Assembly: GCA_900316685.1 (NCBI GenBank)
Contig: ONDS01000013.1
Span: 1 to 64,000 of the forward strand
Reading direction: 5' to 3'
Origin: an uncultured Prevotellaceae bacterium
GTDB lineage: Bacteria; Bacteroidota; Bacteroidia; Bacteroidales; Bacteroidaceae
Length of the DNA: 64,000 nt
Shown one piece after another: positions 26,655-34,183 of the stretch. Each line of letters starts with the position of its first letter. The stretch's first letter is position 1. The position numbers and the translations under genes were made by a program. The notes beneath the pieces are model-generated. The model was not told the origin of the DNA. It ran no database searches and worked only from the letters and a program-made list of their open reading frames with translations.

Positions 26655-28170
26655 GTCGACCTCCTTTCTTGCCTGGGCGGAATCCGCCACGCGACTGGCC
26701 ATCGCGCTTCCAAGGCTTGTCGCCGCGTGCGCCACCACGGTCGAAACGGCGGTCGCCACGTTCTCCATCGCTCTTGCGGCGTTCCTTGTGGTCCCTGAAT
26801 CCTTTGTGCTCTCCATCGCCCCCCCCCTCGAAACGGCGTTTGCGGGCGGCTGCGGCTCGTTCGCGCTCTTCCTGACGGTCGAAGGAATGGAAGGTGAACG
26901 AACGGATGTCGCCATCCTCGTTCTCCTGCTCTTCGTCAAGACGTTTCTTGAATTCGCGCACCTTCTTGAAACGGTGCTTCTCGGCCATGGCGGCACGTTC
27001 CTCTTCGGTCTTCACCGTACCGCCCTCCTGACGGAACTCCTTCAGCTTGCCGCTGAAGATATTGTACTTGCGGAACTCACACTCCAACGAGCCGTTGAAT
27101 AGGGGAATCTTGATGGAGGGTTTCAGACCGATCTGGTCGAAACATTCCTCGCGGTAACTGAGCACCCAGGCTTCATTGTCCTGGAATGCGTGTTTCAGAC
27201 GCTCGCCAATCATACGGTAGGTACCCAACAGGTCGGGCGTGGAGATACGCTCACCATAAGGGGGATTGGTCACAAGCAGACTCTTGCGCTCAGGTTGGGT
27301 GAAGTCCTTGAAATCGGCCTGCTCCACGGTGATATCGTTCGACAAACCGGCGGCCTTCACGTTCCTGCGGGCTGTGTTCACACATTTCATGTCTATATCG
27401 TAACCATAGATATGTCCCTTGAAATCACGCTCTTGAGAGTCATCGTTATAGATTTCGTCGAACAGGTCGGCGTCGAAGTCGGGCCATTTCTCAAAGGCAA
27501 ATTCCTTGCGGAACACGCCAGGGGAGATATTGCGGGCGATGAGCGCGGCTTCTATCAGCAGGGTGCCGGAGCCACACATCGGGTCGATGAAGTCGGTGTC
27601 GCCTTTCCAACCGGTCATGAGAATCATGCCGGCGGCCAACACCTCGTTAAGAGGGGCCTCCGTCGACTCCTGACGGTAACCGCGACGGTGCAACGACTCG
27701 CCACTGGAGTCGAGGCTCAAGGTGCAGTCGCTTTCGGCGATGTGCATATGCAGACGCATGTCGGGATTGCTCACGGAGATGTTTGGACGGGTGCCGGTCT
27801 TCTCCCTGAACTGGTCGACAATGGCATCCTTCACCTTGTAACTCACGAACTTGGAGTGACGGAACTCGTCGGAGAACACGACGGAGTCTACGGCGAACGT
27901 CTTGTCCGTGGCAAGATACTGACTCCAGTCTATCTTCTTCACTTCCTCGTACACCTCGTCGGGTGTGCGTGCTCGGAAGTGGGTGATGGGCTTGAGGATG
28001 CGGATGGCGGTGTGCAACTGGAAGTTGCTGCGATACATCAACTCCTTGTCGCCGGTGAACGATACCATACGGCGACCAATCTGTACATTGTTGGCTCCCA
28101 ACTGGGTCAGCTCTTGTGCCAAAACGGGTTCCAGACCCATAAACGTTTTGGCGATCAGTTCAAATTCCAT
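26644..28170 (-). CDS. THUMP-domain class I RNA guanine methyltransferase with basic RGG-type tail
   Basis: The protein has 508 residues: an N-terminal ferredoxin-like/THUMP domain (about 1-160), a class I SAM methyltransferase domain (about 165-385) with DPMCGSGTLLIEAA and the NPPYGER catalytic motif, then a charged tail. These features match the RlmL N-terminal half (23S rRNA m2G) and related Trm14-like enzymes. The tail (about 385-508) is rich in R, K, G and E with several RGG-like repeats, an RNA-binding feature not present in classical enzymes. The gene is followed, with an 11-bp overlap, by the DPP-IV gene. Confidence 0.9.
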   Translation of the reverse strand: MEFELIAKTFMGLEPVLAQELTQLGANNVQIGRRMVSFTGDKELMYRSNFQLHTAIRILKPITHFRARTPDEVYEEVKKIDWSQYLATDKTFAVDSVVFSDEFRHSKFVSYKVKDAIVDQFREKTGTRPNISVSNPDMRLHMHIAESDCTLSLDSSGESLHRRGYRQESTEAPLNEVLAAGMILMTGWKGDTDFIDPMCGSGTLLIEAALIARNISPGVFRKEFAFEKWPDFDADLFDEIYNDDSQERDFKGHIYGYDIDMKCVNTARRNVKAAGLSNDITVEQADFKDFTQPERKSLLVTNPPYGERISTPDLLGTYRMIGERLKHAFQDNEAWVLSYREECFDQIGLKPSIKIPLFNGSLECEFRKYNIFSGKLKEFRQEGGTVKTEEERAAMAEKHRFKKVREFKKRLDEEQENEDGDIRSFTFHSFDRQEERERAAAARKRRFEGGGDGEHKGFRDHKERRKSDGERGDRRFDRGGARGDKPWKRDGQSRGGFRPGKKGGRHED

Positions 28171-28257
28171 ATCTTTATTTTATATCCTAAATGTCTAATA
28201 ATCTTTGTCCTTTTGTCCCTATGTCTAAAGAATTATGTTCCTATGTCTAAAAAGACC

Positions 28258-29151
28258 TCACACCTTCTTGACCTTCTTTGTGTTAGGCTCCATATCTTCC
28301 GTCACCCAGATGTTGGCACCCACCACACAACCTTCGCCGATGGTGATGCGGCCCAGGATGGTGGCGTTGGAATATACCACCACATGGTCCTCCAAAATGG
28401 GATGGCGGGGGATACCCTTGATGGGGTTGCCGTGTTCGTCGAGGGGGAAACTCTTGGCTCCCAAAGTCACTCCTTGATATAGCTTCACATGATTGCCGAT
28501 GATGCAGGTGGCGCCAATCACCACACCTGTGCCATGGTCGATGGTGAAATGATGGCCGATGGTGGCGGCGGGGTGGATGTCGATACCGGTCTCCGAATGG
28601 GCCAGCTCGGTCATCATGCGCGGTATAAGGGGAACGCCCAGTAGATGCAATTCATGCGCCAGACGGTAATTGGTTAACGCCTTGATGACGGGGTAACAGG
28701 AGATGATCTCACCGTAACTCTCGGCGGCGGGGTCGCCGTTGTAGGCGGCCTCCACATCGGTGGCAAGCACCTGGCGGATAGCGGGCATACGCTCGATGAG
28801 CGTCGTGGCGATGTCGGCGGCATGACGACGTTCTTCCGACTGTTCCTCTTGACTCTTGTCTTGGTCGCCGGCGAAGCACAAACCGGCATGTATCTGCTCT
28901 GACAGCAGGGCGTGCAAACGCTGGACGTTCACACCGATGTGATATTCCAAAGTGGAGAGATGAAGGGTGGCCTTTCCGTAAAAACCGGGAAAAAGAATGG
29001 AACGGGAAATCTCAACGATTTCTTGCAGGCGTTGCCCAGAGGGCAATGGGGCACCGGCCTGATGCTTATGAAACAGGCCTTTCAGCGACGATGCCTCGGA
29101 AAGTGCCTCAACGGCTCGGGTGAGCGTGAGGATGGTGGCTCTTTGACTCAT
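28258..29151 (-). CDS. Serine O-acetyltransferase (EpsC/CysE type)
   Basis: From the ATG at 29151 the protein has 297 codons. The N-terminal helical domain contains LFPGFYGKATLHLSTLEYHI. The C-terminal left-handed beta-helix has hexapeptide repeats and the catalytic IDHGTGVVIG. It transfers acetyl from acetyl-CoA to serine, giving O-acetylserine for cysteine synthesis. Length and N terminus fit the EpsC subgroup better than E. coli CysE. The frame extends 36 codons upstream, but a -7 box at 29180-29187 lies in that extension and favours 29151. No cysteine-synthase gene is adjacent. Confidence 0.9.
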   Translation of the reverse strand: MSQRATILTLTRAVEALSEASSLKGLFHKHQAGAPLPSGQRLQEIVEISRSILFPGFYGKATLHLSTLEYHIGVNVQRLHALLSEQIHAGLCFAGDQDKSQEEQSEERRHAADIATTLIERMPAIRQVLATDVEAAYNGDPAAESYGEIISCYPVIKALTNYRLAHELHLLGVPLIPRMMTELAHSETGIDIHPAATIGHHFTIDHGTGVVIGATCIIGNHVKLYQGVTLGAKSFPLDEHGNPIKGIPRHPILEDHVVVYSNATILGRITIGEGCVVGANIWVTEDMEPNTKKVKKV

Positions 29152-29179
29152 AATGAGCGGGTGTATCAATAATTTTCGG

Positions 29180-29187
29180 CAAAGATA
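29180..29187 (-). promoter_or_regulatory. Promoter -7 box of the serine acetyltransferase gene
   Basis: CAAAGATA on the plus strand reads TATCTTTG on the minus strand, predicting a start near 29174, 23 nt before the ATG at 29151. Confidence 0.55.
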
Positions 29188-29345
29188 CGCATTTTTACCC
29201 GATAAAACGGAAAAAAACGCTTTTATTTTGTGATTTTTTGCAATCACCTTCCAAAACAATCAGTCCTTCCCTTATGCGCCCCTGGGTCTCTCCACGCGAT
29301 TTGTCTTAGCTGAATGTTTAAGAAAATCAAAAATATCTCCAAAAG

Positions 29346-29377
29346 TTTCTCGTTGTCGACAATATTCGTTAACTTTG
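29346..29377 (+). promoter_or_regulatory. Promoter of the inositol-lipid cluster
   Basis: TAACTTTG at 29370-29377 matches TAnnTTTG; TTTC at 29346-29349 is 20 bp upstream. The start site (about 29383) lies downstream of the first possible ATG (29375), which supports the second ATG at 29423 as the real start. Confidence 0.65.
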
Positions 29378-29422
29378 CGCCCTAATGCCGGGAAAAGAAA
29401 TGCTCCCGGATGCGAAAACGAC

Positions 29423-30154
29423 ATGAATTATGCCATCATAGCGGCAGGCGAAGGCTCGCGCCTCGCGGCGGAGGGACTGCATACTCCCAAACCGTTGGTA
29501 AAAGTGGGCGGCGAATGTCTCGTCGACCGGCTGATTCGCATATTCATCCGTCAGGGGGCGCAGTCCATTGCCGTGCTCTGCAATGAGCGCGACATGGAGG
29601 TGCAACGTCACCTGCGCGTCCTTTCTGATATGGGATTGGATGGACAGGCGCTTCCCCTGAGGTTCCGCGCGAAAAACACGCCGAGTTCGATGCATAGTTT
29701 ACACCAACTGCGCCCTCTCATCGGCGATGGGCCGTTTTGCCTGACTACCGTAGATACGGTGTTCAGGGAAAAGGAGTTTGCCCTCTACATGGAGTACTTC
29801 CTGTCTGCCATCGCCAAAGGGGAGTGCCAAGGCGTGATGGGAGTGACGGATTTCGTCGACGACGAAAAACCTCTCTATGTCGGTGTCGACGACGACGGCG
29901 ACATTACGGGTTTCTACGACGATTCCCACGGCTGCCGGTTCGTTTCGGCGGGTATCTACGGGCTCTCTCCCGAGATATGGAAGGTGCTGGAGCGATGCGT
30001 GAACAGGGGCGAACGGAGAATGCGAAATTTCCAAAGGGCGCTCATCGACGAGGGACTGCACCTCAAGGCGTTCACTTTCTCCAAGGTGATGGATATCGAC
30101 CATGTCGCCGATGTGGCTCTGGCCGACCAATGGCTGGAGGATAACCATGGGTGA
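29423..30154 (+). CDS. Sugar/alditol-phosphate nucleotidyltransferase (candidate CTP:inositol-phosphate cytidylyltransferase)
   Basis: From ATG 29423 the protein has 243 residues. The N-terminal MNYAIIAAGEGSRL...TPKPLVKVGG is the nucleotide-binding signature of NTP transferases (G-x-G-x-R then K-P-L). It starts a run with an ATP-grasp protein, a CDP-alcohol phosphatidyltransferase and inositol-phosphate synthase. In thermophiles a related arrangement (cytidylyltransferase plus CDP-alcohol phosphotransferase) makes CDP-inositol for di-inositol phosphate. By analogy this enzyme could make CDP-inositol from inositol-1-phosphate; that is inference. It overlaps the next gene by 8 bp, so the two are translated from one message. 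Confidence 0.75.
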   Translation: MNYAIIAAGEGSRLAAEGLHTPKPLVKVGGECLVDRLIRIFIRQGAQSIAVLCNERDMEVQRHLRVLSDMGLDGQALPLRFRAKNTPSSMHSLHQLRPLIGDGPFCLTTVDTVFREKEFALYMEYFLSAIAKGECQGVMGVTDFVDDEKPLYVGVDDDGDITGFYDDSHGCRFVSAGIYGLSPEIWKVLERCVNRGERRMRNFQRALIDEGLHLKAFTFSKVMDIDHVADVALADQWLEDNHG

Positions 30155-30953
30155 GTGGGTGGCTGTCATCAGGGACCCGCGCTTCTCTCCCAACGCCGTG
30201 GAGAAGGATAGGGCGATCCTGCAAGCCGTAGCCGATAGGCTGGGTGGCGCCCTGATGCTGGAGGAACAAGATCTGCTGTCGTTGACAAACCATGATCTCA
30301 AGGGGAAAAAATGGCTGTCCATGGGACGAAGGCCCGAAACACTCGATTTCCTGAGAATGAGGGTGGGGCAGGGAGCTCTGGTCATCAACAACCCCGAAGG
30401 CGTGGCGCGCTGCAAACGGACCATTCTGAGACGGGTGATGGAAAACCTGGCGGTGCCCGTACCGCCAAAGAGTGGCACTTACGGCCACTGGGTGAAACGC
30501 GACGATGGGGCGGCGCAGACTGCCGCCGACATCGTATACGTGCCGCCTGAGAATTCGCTTCAGGCTCATATCGACGACTTCCTCCGGCGCGGCATCAACG
30601 AAATGGTGGTCGAGGCGCACATTCCCGGCGACGTGGTGAAGTTCTACGGGGTGGATTCCACGGGCTTCTTCCGTATCTTCTATCCCTCTGACGACGGCAT
30701 GTCGAAGTTCGGACAGGAAAAGGTAAACGGACCGGCCGGGCATTACGTGTTCGACATCGGAAGTCTACAGCGGAAGGTGGAGAGCGTGGCGCGCTTTCTC
30801 GAGGTGCCCATCTATGGCGGCGACGCCATAGTCACCCGCGAGGGGCGTTTCTTCGTCATCGACTTCAACGACTGGCCGAGCTTCTCTCGCTGCCGCGACG
30901 AGGCTGCCGACGCAATAGCTTCCCTGGTCGAAGTTATGAGTAGTGACGAGTGA
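30147..30953 (+). CDS. ATP-grasp-like ligase of unknown substrate
   Basis: The protein has 268 residues. The late block GGDAIVTREGRFFVIDFNDWPSF is the metal-binding end of an ATP-grasp fold, where D and N coordinate Mg-ATP. Earlier NNPEGVARCKRTILRRVMENL fits the substrate-side helix. Such enzymes ligate carboxylates to amino or thiol groups. Neither substrate nor product is apparent. It overlaps the nucleotidyltransferase gene by 8 bp, so it acts in the same pathway, probably on the inositol headgroup or an associated lipid. The last residues and TGA stop are encoded by a heptamer repeat. Confidence 0.6.
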   Translation: MGEWVAVIRDPRFSPNAVEKDRAILQAVADRLGGALMLEEQDLLSLTNHDLKGKKWLSMGRRPETLDFLRMRVGQGALVINNPEGVARCKRTILRRVMENLAVPVPPKSGTYGHWVKRDDGAAQTAADIVYVPPENSLQAHIDDFLRRGINEMVVEAHIPGDVVKFYGVDSTGFFRIFYPSDDGMSKFGQEKVNGPAGHYVFDIGSLQRKVESVARFLEVPIYGGDAIVTREGRFFVIDFNDWPSFSRCRDEAADAIASLVEVMSSDE

Positions 30954-30996
30954 TGAGTGATGAGTGACGAGTTTCGAGTGATGGGTGATGAGTGAG
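30938..30996. repeat. Heptamer satellite (AGTGAYG) overlapping a gene's 3' end
   Basis: Seven to eight copies of a 7-bp unit AGTGATG or AGTGACG start inside the final codons of the ATP-grasp gene and supply its stop codon. One degenerate unit reads AGTTTCG. The reverse complement is the CACTCRT satellite seen at 37.66 and 62.47 kb. Confidence 0.85.
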
Positions 30997-31004
30997 TAGT
31001 GGCT

Positions 31005-31070
31005 TCAATAGTATCTATAGCCCCCTATAGTTCCTATTTGCTCCTATAACTCCTAAAGCTTCTATAATAA
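31005..31070. repeat. CCTATAGCT-type degenerate repeat
   Basis: Degenerate copies of a word close to CTATAGCTC (CTATAGCCC, CTATAGTTC, CTATTTGCTC, CTATAACTC) fill the gap before the ATG at 31077. A related array lies at 44.50-44.57 kb. Confidence 0.7.
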
Positions 31071-31076
31071 CTATAA

Positions 31077-32114
31077 ATGCAAGAAACAGAAAACCCAAAA
31101 AAAGACATGATGGCTGACCAAGGGAAAACCTTTGGCCAACTGTTGCGTGCCTCGCTCAAATCTAAGGATACGGAGGAATGGCTCGACGTGCATTTCACAC
31201 GTCCCATCGGGCTGTTCTTCGCCCTGATATGGCGAAAGCTGGGGGTACACCCCAACACCATCACCATCCTGTCCATCTTCCTGGGTATTGGCGCCGCCAT
31301 CATGTTCTACTTCACCGATATATGGCACAACCTGGCGGGCGTGGCGTTGCTCATGCTGGCCAACTTCTGCGATAGCACGGATGGACAACTGGCTCGGCTC
31401 ACGGGGCAGAAAACACTCATCGGACGTATGCTCGACGGCTTCGCGGGCGATGTGTGGTTCTTCTCCATCTATTTCGCGCTGTGTATGAGGATGATGCCGC
31501 AACTCATGCCGGGAACGGACATCAAATGGGGTGTATGGATATGGGTGCTTGCTGCCGTGGCGGGATTCATCTGCCACTCGCCGCAAAGCTCCGACGCCGA
31601 CTACTACCGACAGATACACCTGCTCTTCCTCAAGGGAAAAGAGGGCAGCGAACTCGATACATCCGAGCAGCAACGCCGCATATATGAGAGCCTGCCGAAA
31701 AAGGGGGCTTTCTGGGACCGTATCTTCTATCGCAACTACGCCAATTACTGTAAGGCGCAGGAAAAACGAACACCGGAATTCCAGCGCTTCCATAAATTGG
31801 TGAAAGAGCGATATGGCGAGGTCGACAAGGTGCCGTCATCACTGCGCCGACGTTTCCTCAAAGGGAGCCGACCGTTGATGAAATATACCAATATCCTCTC
31901 CTTCAACACCAGGGCGATATGCCTCTACATCACGTGTCTAACCAACTGTCCCTGGGTCTACTTCCTCTTCGAGTTGATAGTGCTCATGTGCCTCTATATC
32001 CATATGCACCGCTCACACGAGAGCCTCTGTCGTGAGTTGACCCTCGAACTGGAAAAGGAGCAGTCGGTAAACGAACAAACTCCGGATAGGGAACAAAATC
32101 CGGAAAGGGTATGA
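31077..32114 (+). CDS. CDP-alcohol phosphatidyltransferase family membrane protein (putative inositol-lipid synthase)
   Basis: The protein has 345 residues with about five or six hydrophobic helices. The family motif begins FCDSTDGQLARLTGQ and continues to the two aspartates of LDGFAGD. In canonical members the pattern is D-x2-D-G-x2-A-R-x8-G-x3-D-x3-D; here the final Asp falls one residue later (G-D). These enzymes transfer a phospho-alcohol to CDP-activated lipid or the reverse. With inositol-phosphate synthase downstream, phosphatidylinositol phosphate or inositol-phosphoceramide synthesis is the best inference. The HAD gene overlaps its stop as ATGA. Confidence 0.82.
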   Translation: MQETENPKKDMMADQGKTFGQLLRASLKSKDTEEWLDVHFTRPIGLFFALIWRKLGVHPNTITILSIFLGIGAAIMFYFTDIWHNLAGVALLMLANFCDSTDGQLARLTGQKTLIGRMLDGFAGDVWFFSIYFALCMRMMPQLMPGTDIKWGVWIWVLAAVAGFICHSPQSSDADYYRQIHLLFLKGKEGSELDTSEQQRRIYESLPKKGAFWDRIFYRNYANYCKAQEKRTPEFQRFHKLVKERYGEVDKVPSSLRRRFLKGSRPLMKYTNILSFNTRAICLYITCLTNCPWVYFLFELIVLMCLYIHMHRSHESLCRELTLELEKEQSVNEQTPDREQNPERV

Positions 32115-32848
32115 TGGACGGGCTGAAAGCACTCATATTCGACTATGGGGGCACGCTCGATACGGGAGGCTGCCATTGGGCATGCTTTATCTGGCACGCT
32201 TACCAGGAACGGCGACTGCCAATCAGCTGGCAACAGTTCTCGCAGGCGTATGTCTACGCCGAACGCACCTTGGCACGCCAAAGGATCGTCACTCCGGAGT
32301 GGTCGTTCCGGCAAACGCTGAATGAGAAGATCAGCCTGCAACTGTCGTGGCTGGTACAAAGCGGGGGATCTGGCATGACAGAAGAGGAGAAACGTAGGGT
32401 GGGGCTCCTACTCACCGACAGGCTATACCAGCAGGTGAGACAGAAAACAAGCGAGAGTGCCCTGACGCTGCGCGAGTTGCACAGCCGCTTCCCCATGGTG
32501 GTGGTGAGCAACTTCTACGGCAATCTCAATAAGGTGCTGAGGGAGTTCGCGCTCGACTCGTTCTTCGATGATGTGGTCGAGTCGGCGACAGTGGGGGTGA
32601 GAAAACCCGACCCGCAAATCTTCACCCTCGGCGTGGAGAAACTGGCGCTGCCTCCGCAACAGGTGATGGTGGTGGGCGACAGCATCGACAAGGATATGGT
32701 GCCCGCAAGCAAACTGGGATGCCGGACGGTATGGCTCAAGGGGGAAGGATGGCCTGGCGCACAGGCCGACACTTCGATGGTGGACTGGATCATCGACAGC
32801 CTGTCCGACTTGTCCGACCTGTCCGACCAGTCCGAAAAAGAACAGTAA
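32111..32848 (+). CDS. HAD superfamily hydrolase (candidate phosphatidylinositol-phosphate phosphatase)
   Basis: The protein has 245 residues with all four HAD motifs: DYGGTLDTGG (nucleophile D), VVSNFYG, RKPDPQIF (lysine) and GDSIDKDMVPA. It is a cytosolic phosphatase of the haloacid dehalogenase type. Its position between the phosphatidyltransferase (4-bp ATGA overlap) and inositol-phosphate synthase suggests removal of the 3-phosphate from an inositol lipid or inositol phosphate, as in the related Bacteroides cluster; this is inferred. The C terminus (LSDLSDLSDQSE) is encoded by a 9-bp tandem repeat, unlike the rest of the protein. Confidence 0.8.
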   Translation: MMDGLKALIFDYGGTLDTGGCHWACFIWHAYQERRLPISWQQFSQAYVYAERTLARQRIVTPEWSFRQTLNEKISLQLSWLVQSGGSGMTEEEKRRVGLLLTDRLYQQVRQKTSESALTLRELHSRFPMVVVSNFYGNLNKVLREFALDSFFDDVVESATVGVRKPDPQIFTLGVEKLALPPQQVMVVGDSIDKDMVPASKLGCRTVWLKGEGWPGAQADTSMVDWIIDSLSDLSDLSDQSEKEQ

Positions 32849-32863
32849 ATCAAGTAACAAAAT

Positions 32864-34183
32864 ATGGAATCAGTGAAGAATCAGACGAAGGTGAAATCGG
32901 CAAACGGCAAATTAGGTGTCATGATCGTAGGATGTGGGGCGGTGGCCACCACATTCATGACGGGTGTCTTGATGGTCCGAAAAGGACTGGCCAAACCGGT
33001 TGGCTCCCTCACTCAATATGATAAGATACGTGTGGGCAAAGGCGACAACAAACGCTACCTGCCCTTTGCCGATATCGTACCGCTCGCCAAACTCGACGAT
33101 ATGGTGTTCGCCACATGGGATGTTTACCCGCAAAACGCATACCAGGCGGCGATGTATGCCGAGGTGCTCAAAGAAAAGGATATCAATCAGGTGCGCGACG
33201 AACTCGAGCAAATCGTGCCCATGACGGCGGCCTTCGACAAGAACTATGCCAAACGTATCGATGGCGACAATGTAAAGGATTGCGCCACACGTTGGGATAT
33301 GGTACTCCAACTGCGCGAGGATATCCGACGTTTCAAGCAGCTCAACGACATAGATAGGGTGGTGGTCATCTGGGCTGCCTCAACGGAGATTTACGTGCCT
33401 GTCTATATGCCGGTGCATGGGACGCTCGACAACCTTGAGAAGGCGATGAAGGACGACGACAGACAGCATGTGGCTCCGTCGATGTGCTATGCCTATGCCG
33501 CTCTGACAGAAGGGGCCCCCTTCATCATGGGCGCACCTAATACTACGGTGGATATACCGGCGATGTGGGAATTGGCCGAAAAGACGAAGATGCCCATAGC
33601 GGGGAAGGATTATAAGACGGGACAGACCCTGGTGAAGAGTGGCTTCGCTCCCATCATCAGCACACGGTGCCTGGGACTCAACGGGTGGTTCTCAACCAAT
33701 ATCCTGGGCAATCGCGATGGACTGGTGCTCGACGAACCGGAAAACTTCCGTACCAAGGAGGTGAGCAAACTGTCTACCCTTGAGACGATTCTCGACCCGA
33801 CCTGCCAACCGGATCTCTATAAGGATTACTACCACAAGGTGCGCATCAACTATTATCCGCCACGCAACGACAACAAAGAGGGATGGGACAACATAGATAT
33901 CTTCGGATGGTTGGGCTATCCTATGCAGATAAAGATCAATTTCCTTTGCCGCGACTCCATCCTGGCGGCACCGTTGCTGCTCGACCTCTGTCTGCTCATC
34001 GATCTGGCAGCCCGCGCAGGACGCTATGGCATACAACGATTCCTGAGCTTCTATATGAAGAGCCCCATGCATGATTACACTCAAGACGAAACGCCGGTAA
34101 ACAACCTCTACCAGCAATACACCCTATTGAAAAACGCCATACGCGAGATGGGCGGATTCGAACCGGATGAAGAAATCGACTGA
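32864..34183 (+). CDS. ino1: myo-Inositol-3-phosphate synthase
   Basis: The protein has 439 residues. The GVMIVGCGAVATTFMTGVLM start is the Rossmann NAD site. Internal GAPNTTVDIPAMWELAEKTK and GKDYKTGQTLVKSGFAPI are the highly conserved synthase active-site regions, including the catalytic lysine block. It isomerises glucose-6-phosphate to inositol-3-phosphate with NAD in the cytosol. It supplies inositol for the preceding lipid-synthesis genes. It overlaps the next gene by 17 bp. The organism therefore makes its own inositol, a trait linked to host-associated Bacteroidetes that make inositol phospho- and sphingolipids. Confidence 0.93.
   Translation: MESVKNQTKVKSANGKLGVMIVGCGAVATTFMTGVLMVRKGLAKPVGSLTQYDKIRVGKGDNKRYLPFADIVPLAKLDDMVFATWDVYPQNAYQAAMYAEVLKEKDINQVRDELEQIVPMTAAFDKNYAKRIDGDNVKDCATRWDMVLQLREDIRRFKQLNDIDRVVVIWAASTEIYVPVYMPVHGTLDNLEKAMKDDDRQHVAPSMCYAYAALTEGAPFIMGAPNTTVDIPAMWELAEKTKMPIAGKDYKTGQTLVKSGFAPIISTRCLGLNGWFSTNILGNRDGLVLDEPENFRTKEVSKLSTLETILDPTCQPDLYKDYYHKVRINYYPPRNDNKEGWDNIDIFGWLGYPMQIKINFLCRDSILAAPLLLDLCLLIDLAARAGRYGIQRFLSFYMKSPMHDYTQDETPVNNLYQQYTLLKNAIREMGGFEPDEEID

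Noticed and set aside
26655-26996. N-terminal extension of the DPP-IV frame
   Set aside because: The signal peptide starts at the ATG at 26654; the extension is antisense-like low-complexity read-through in the methyltransferase tail.
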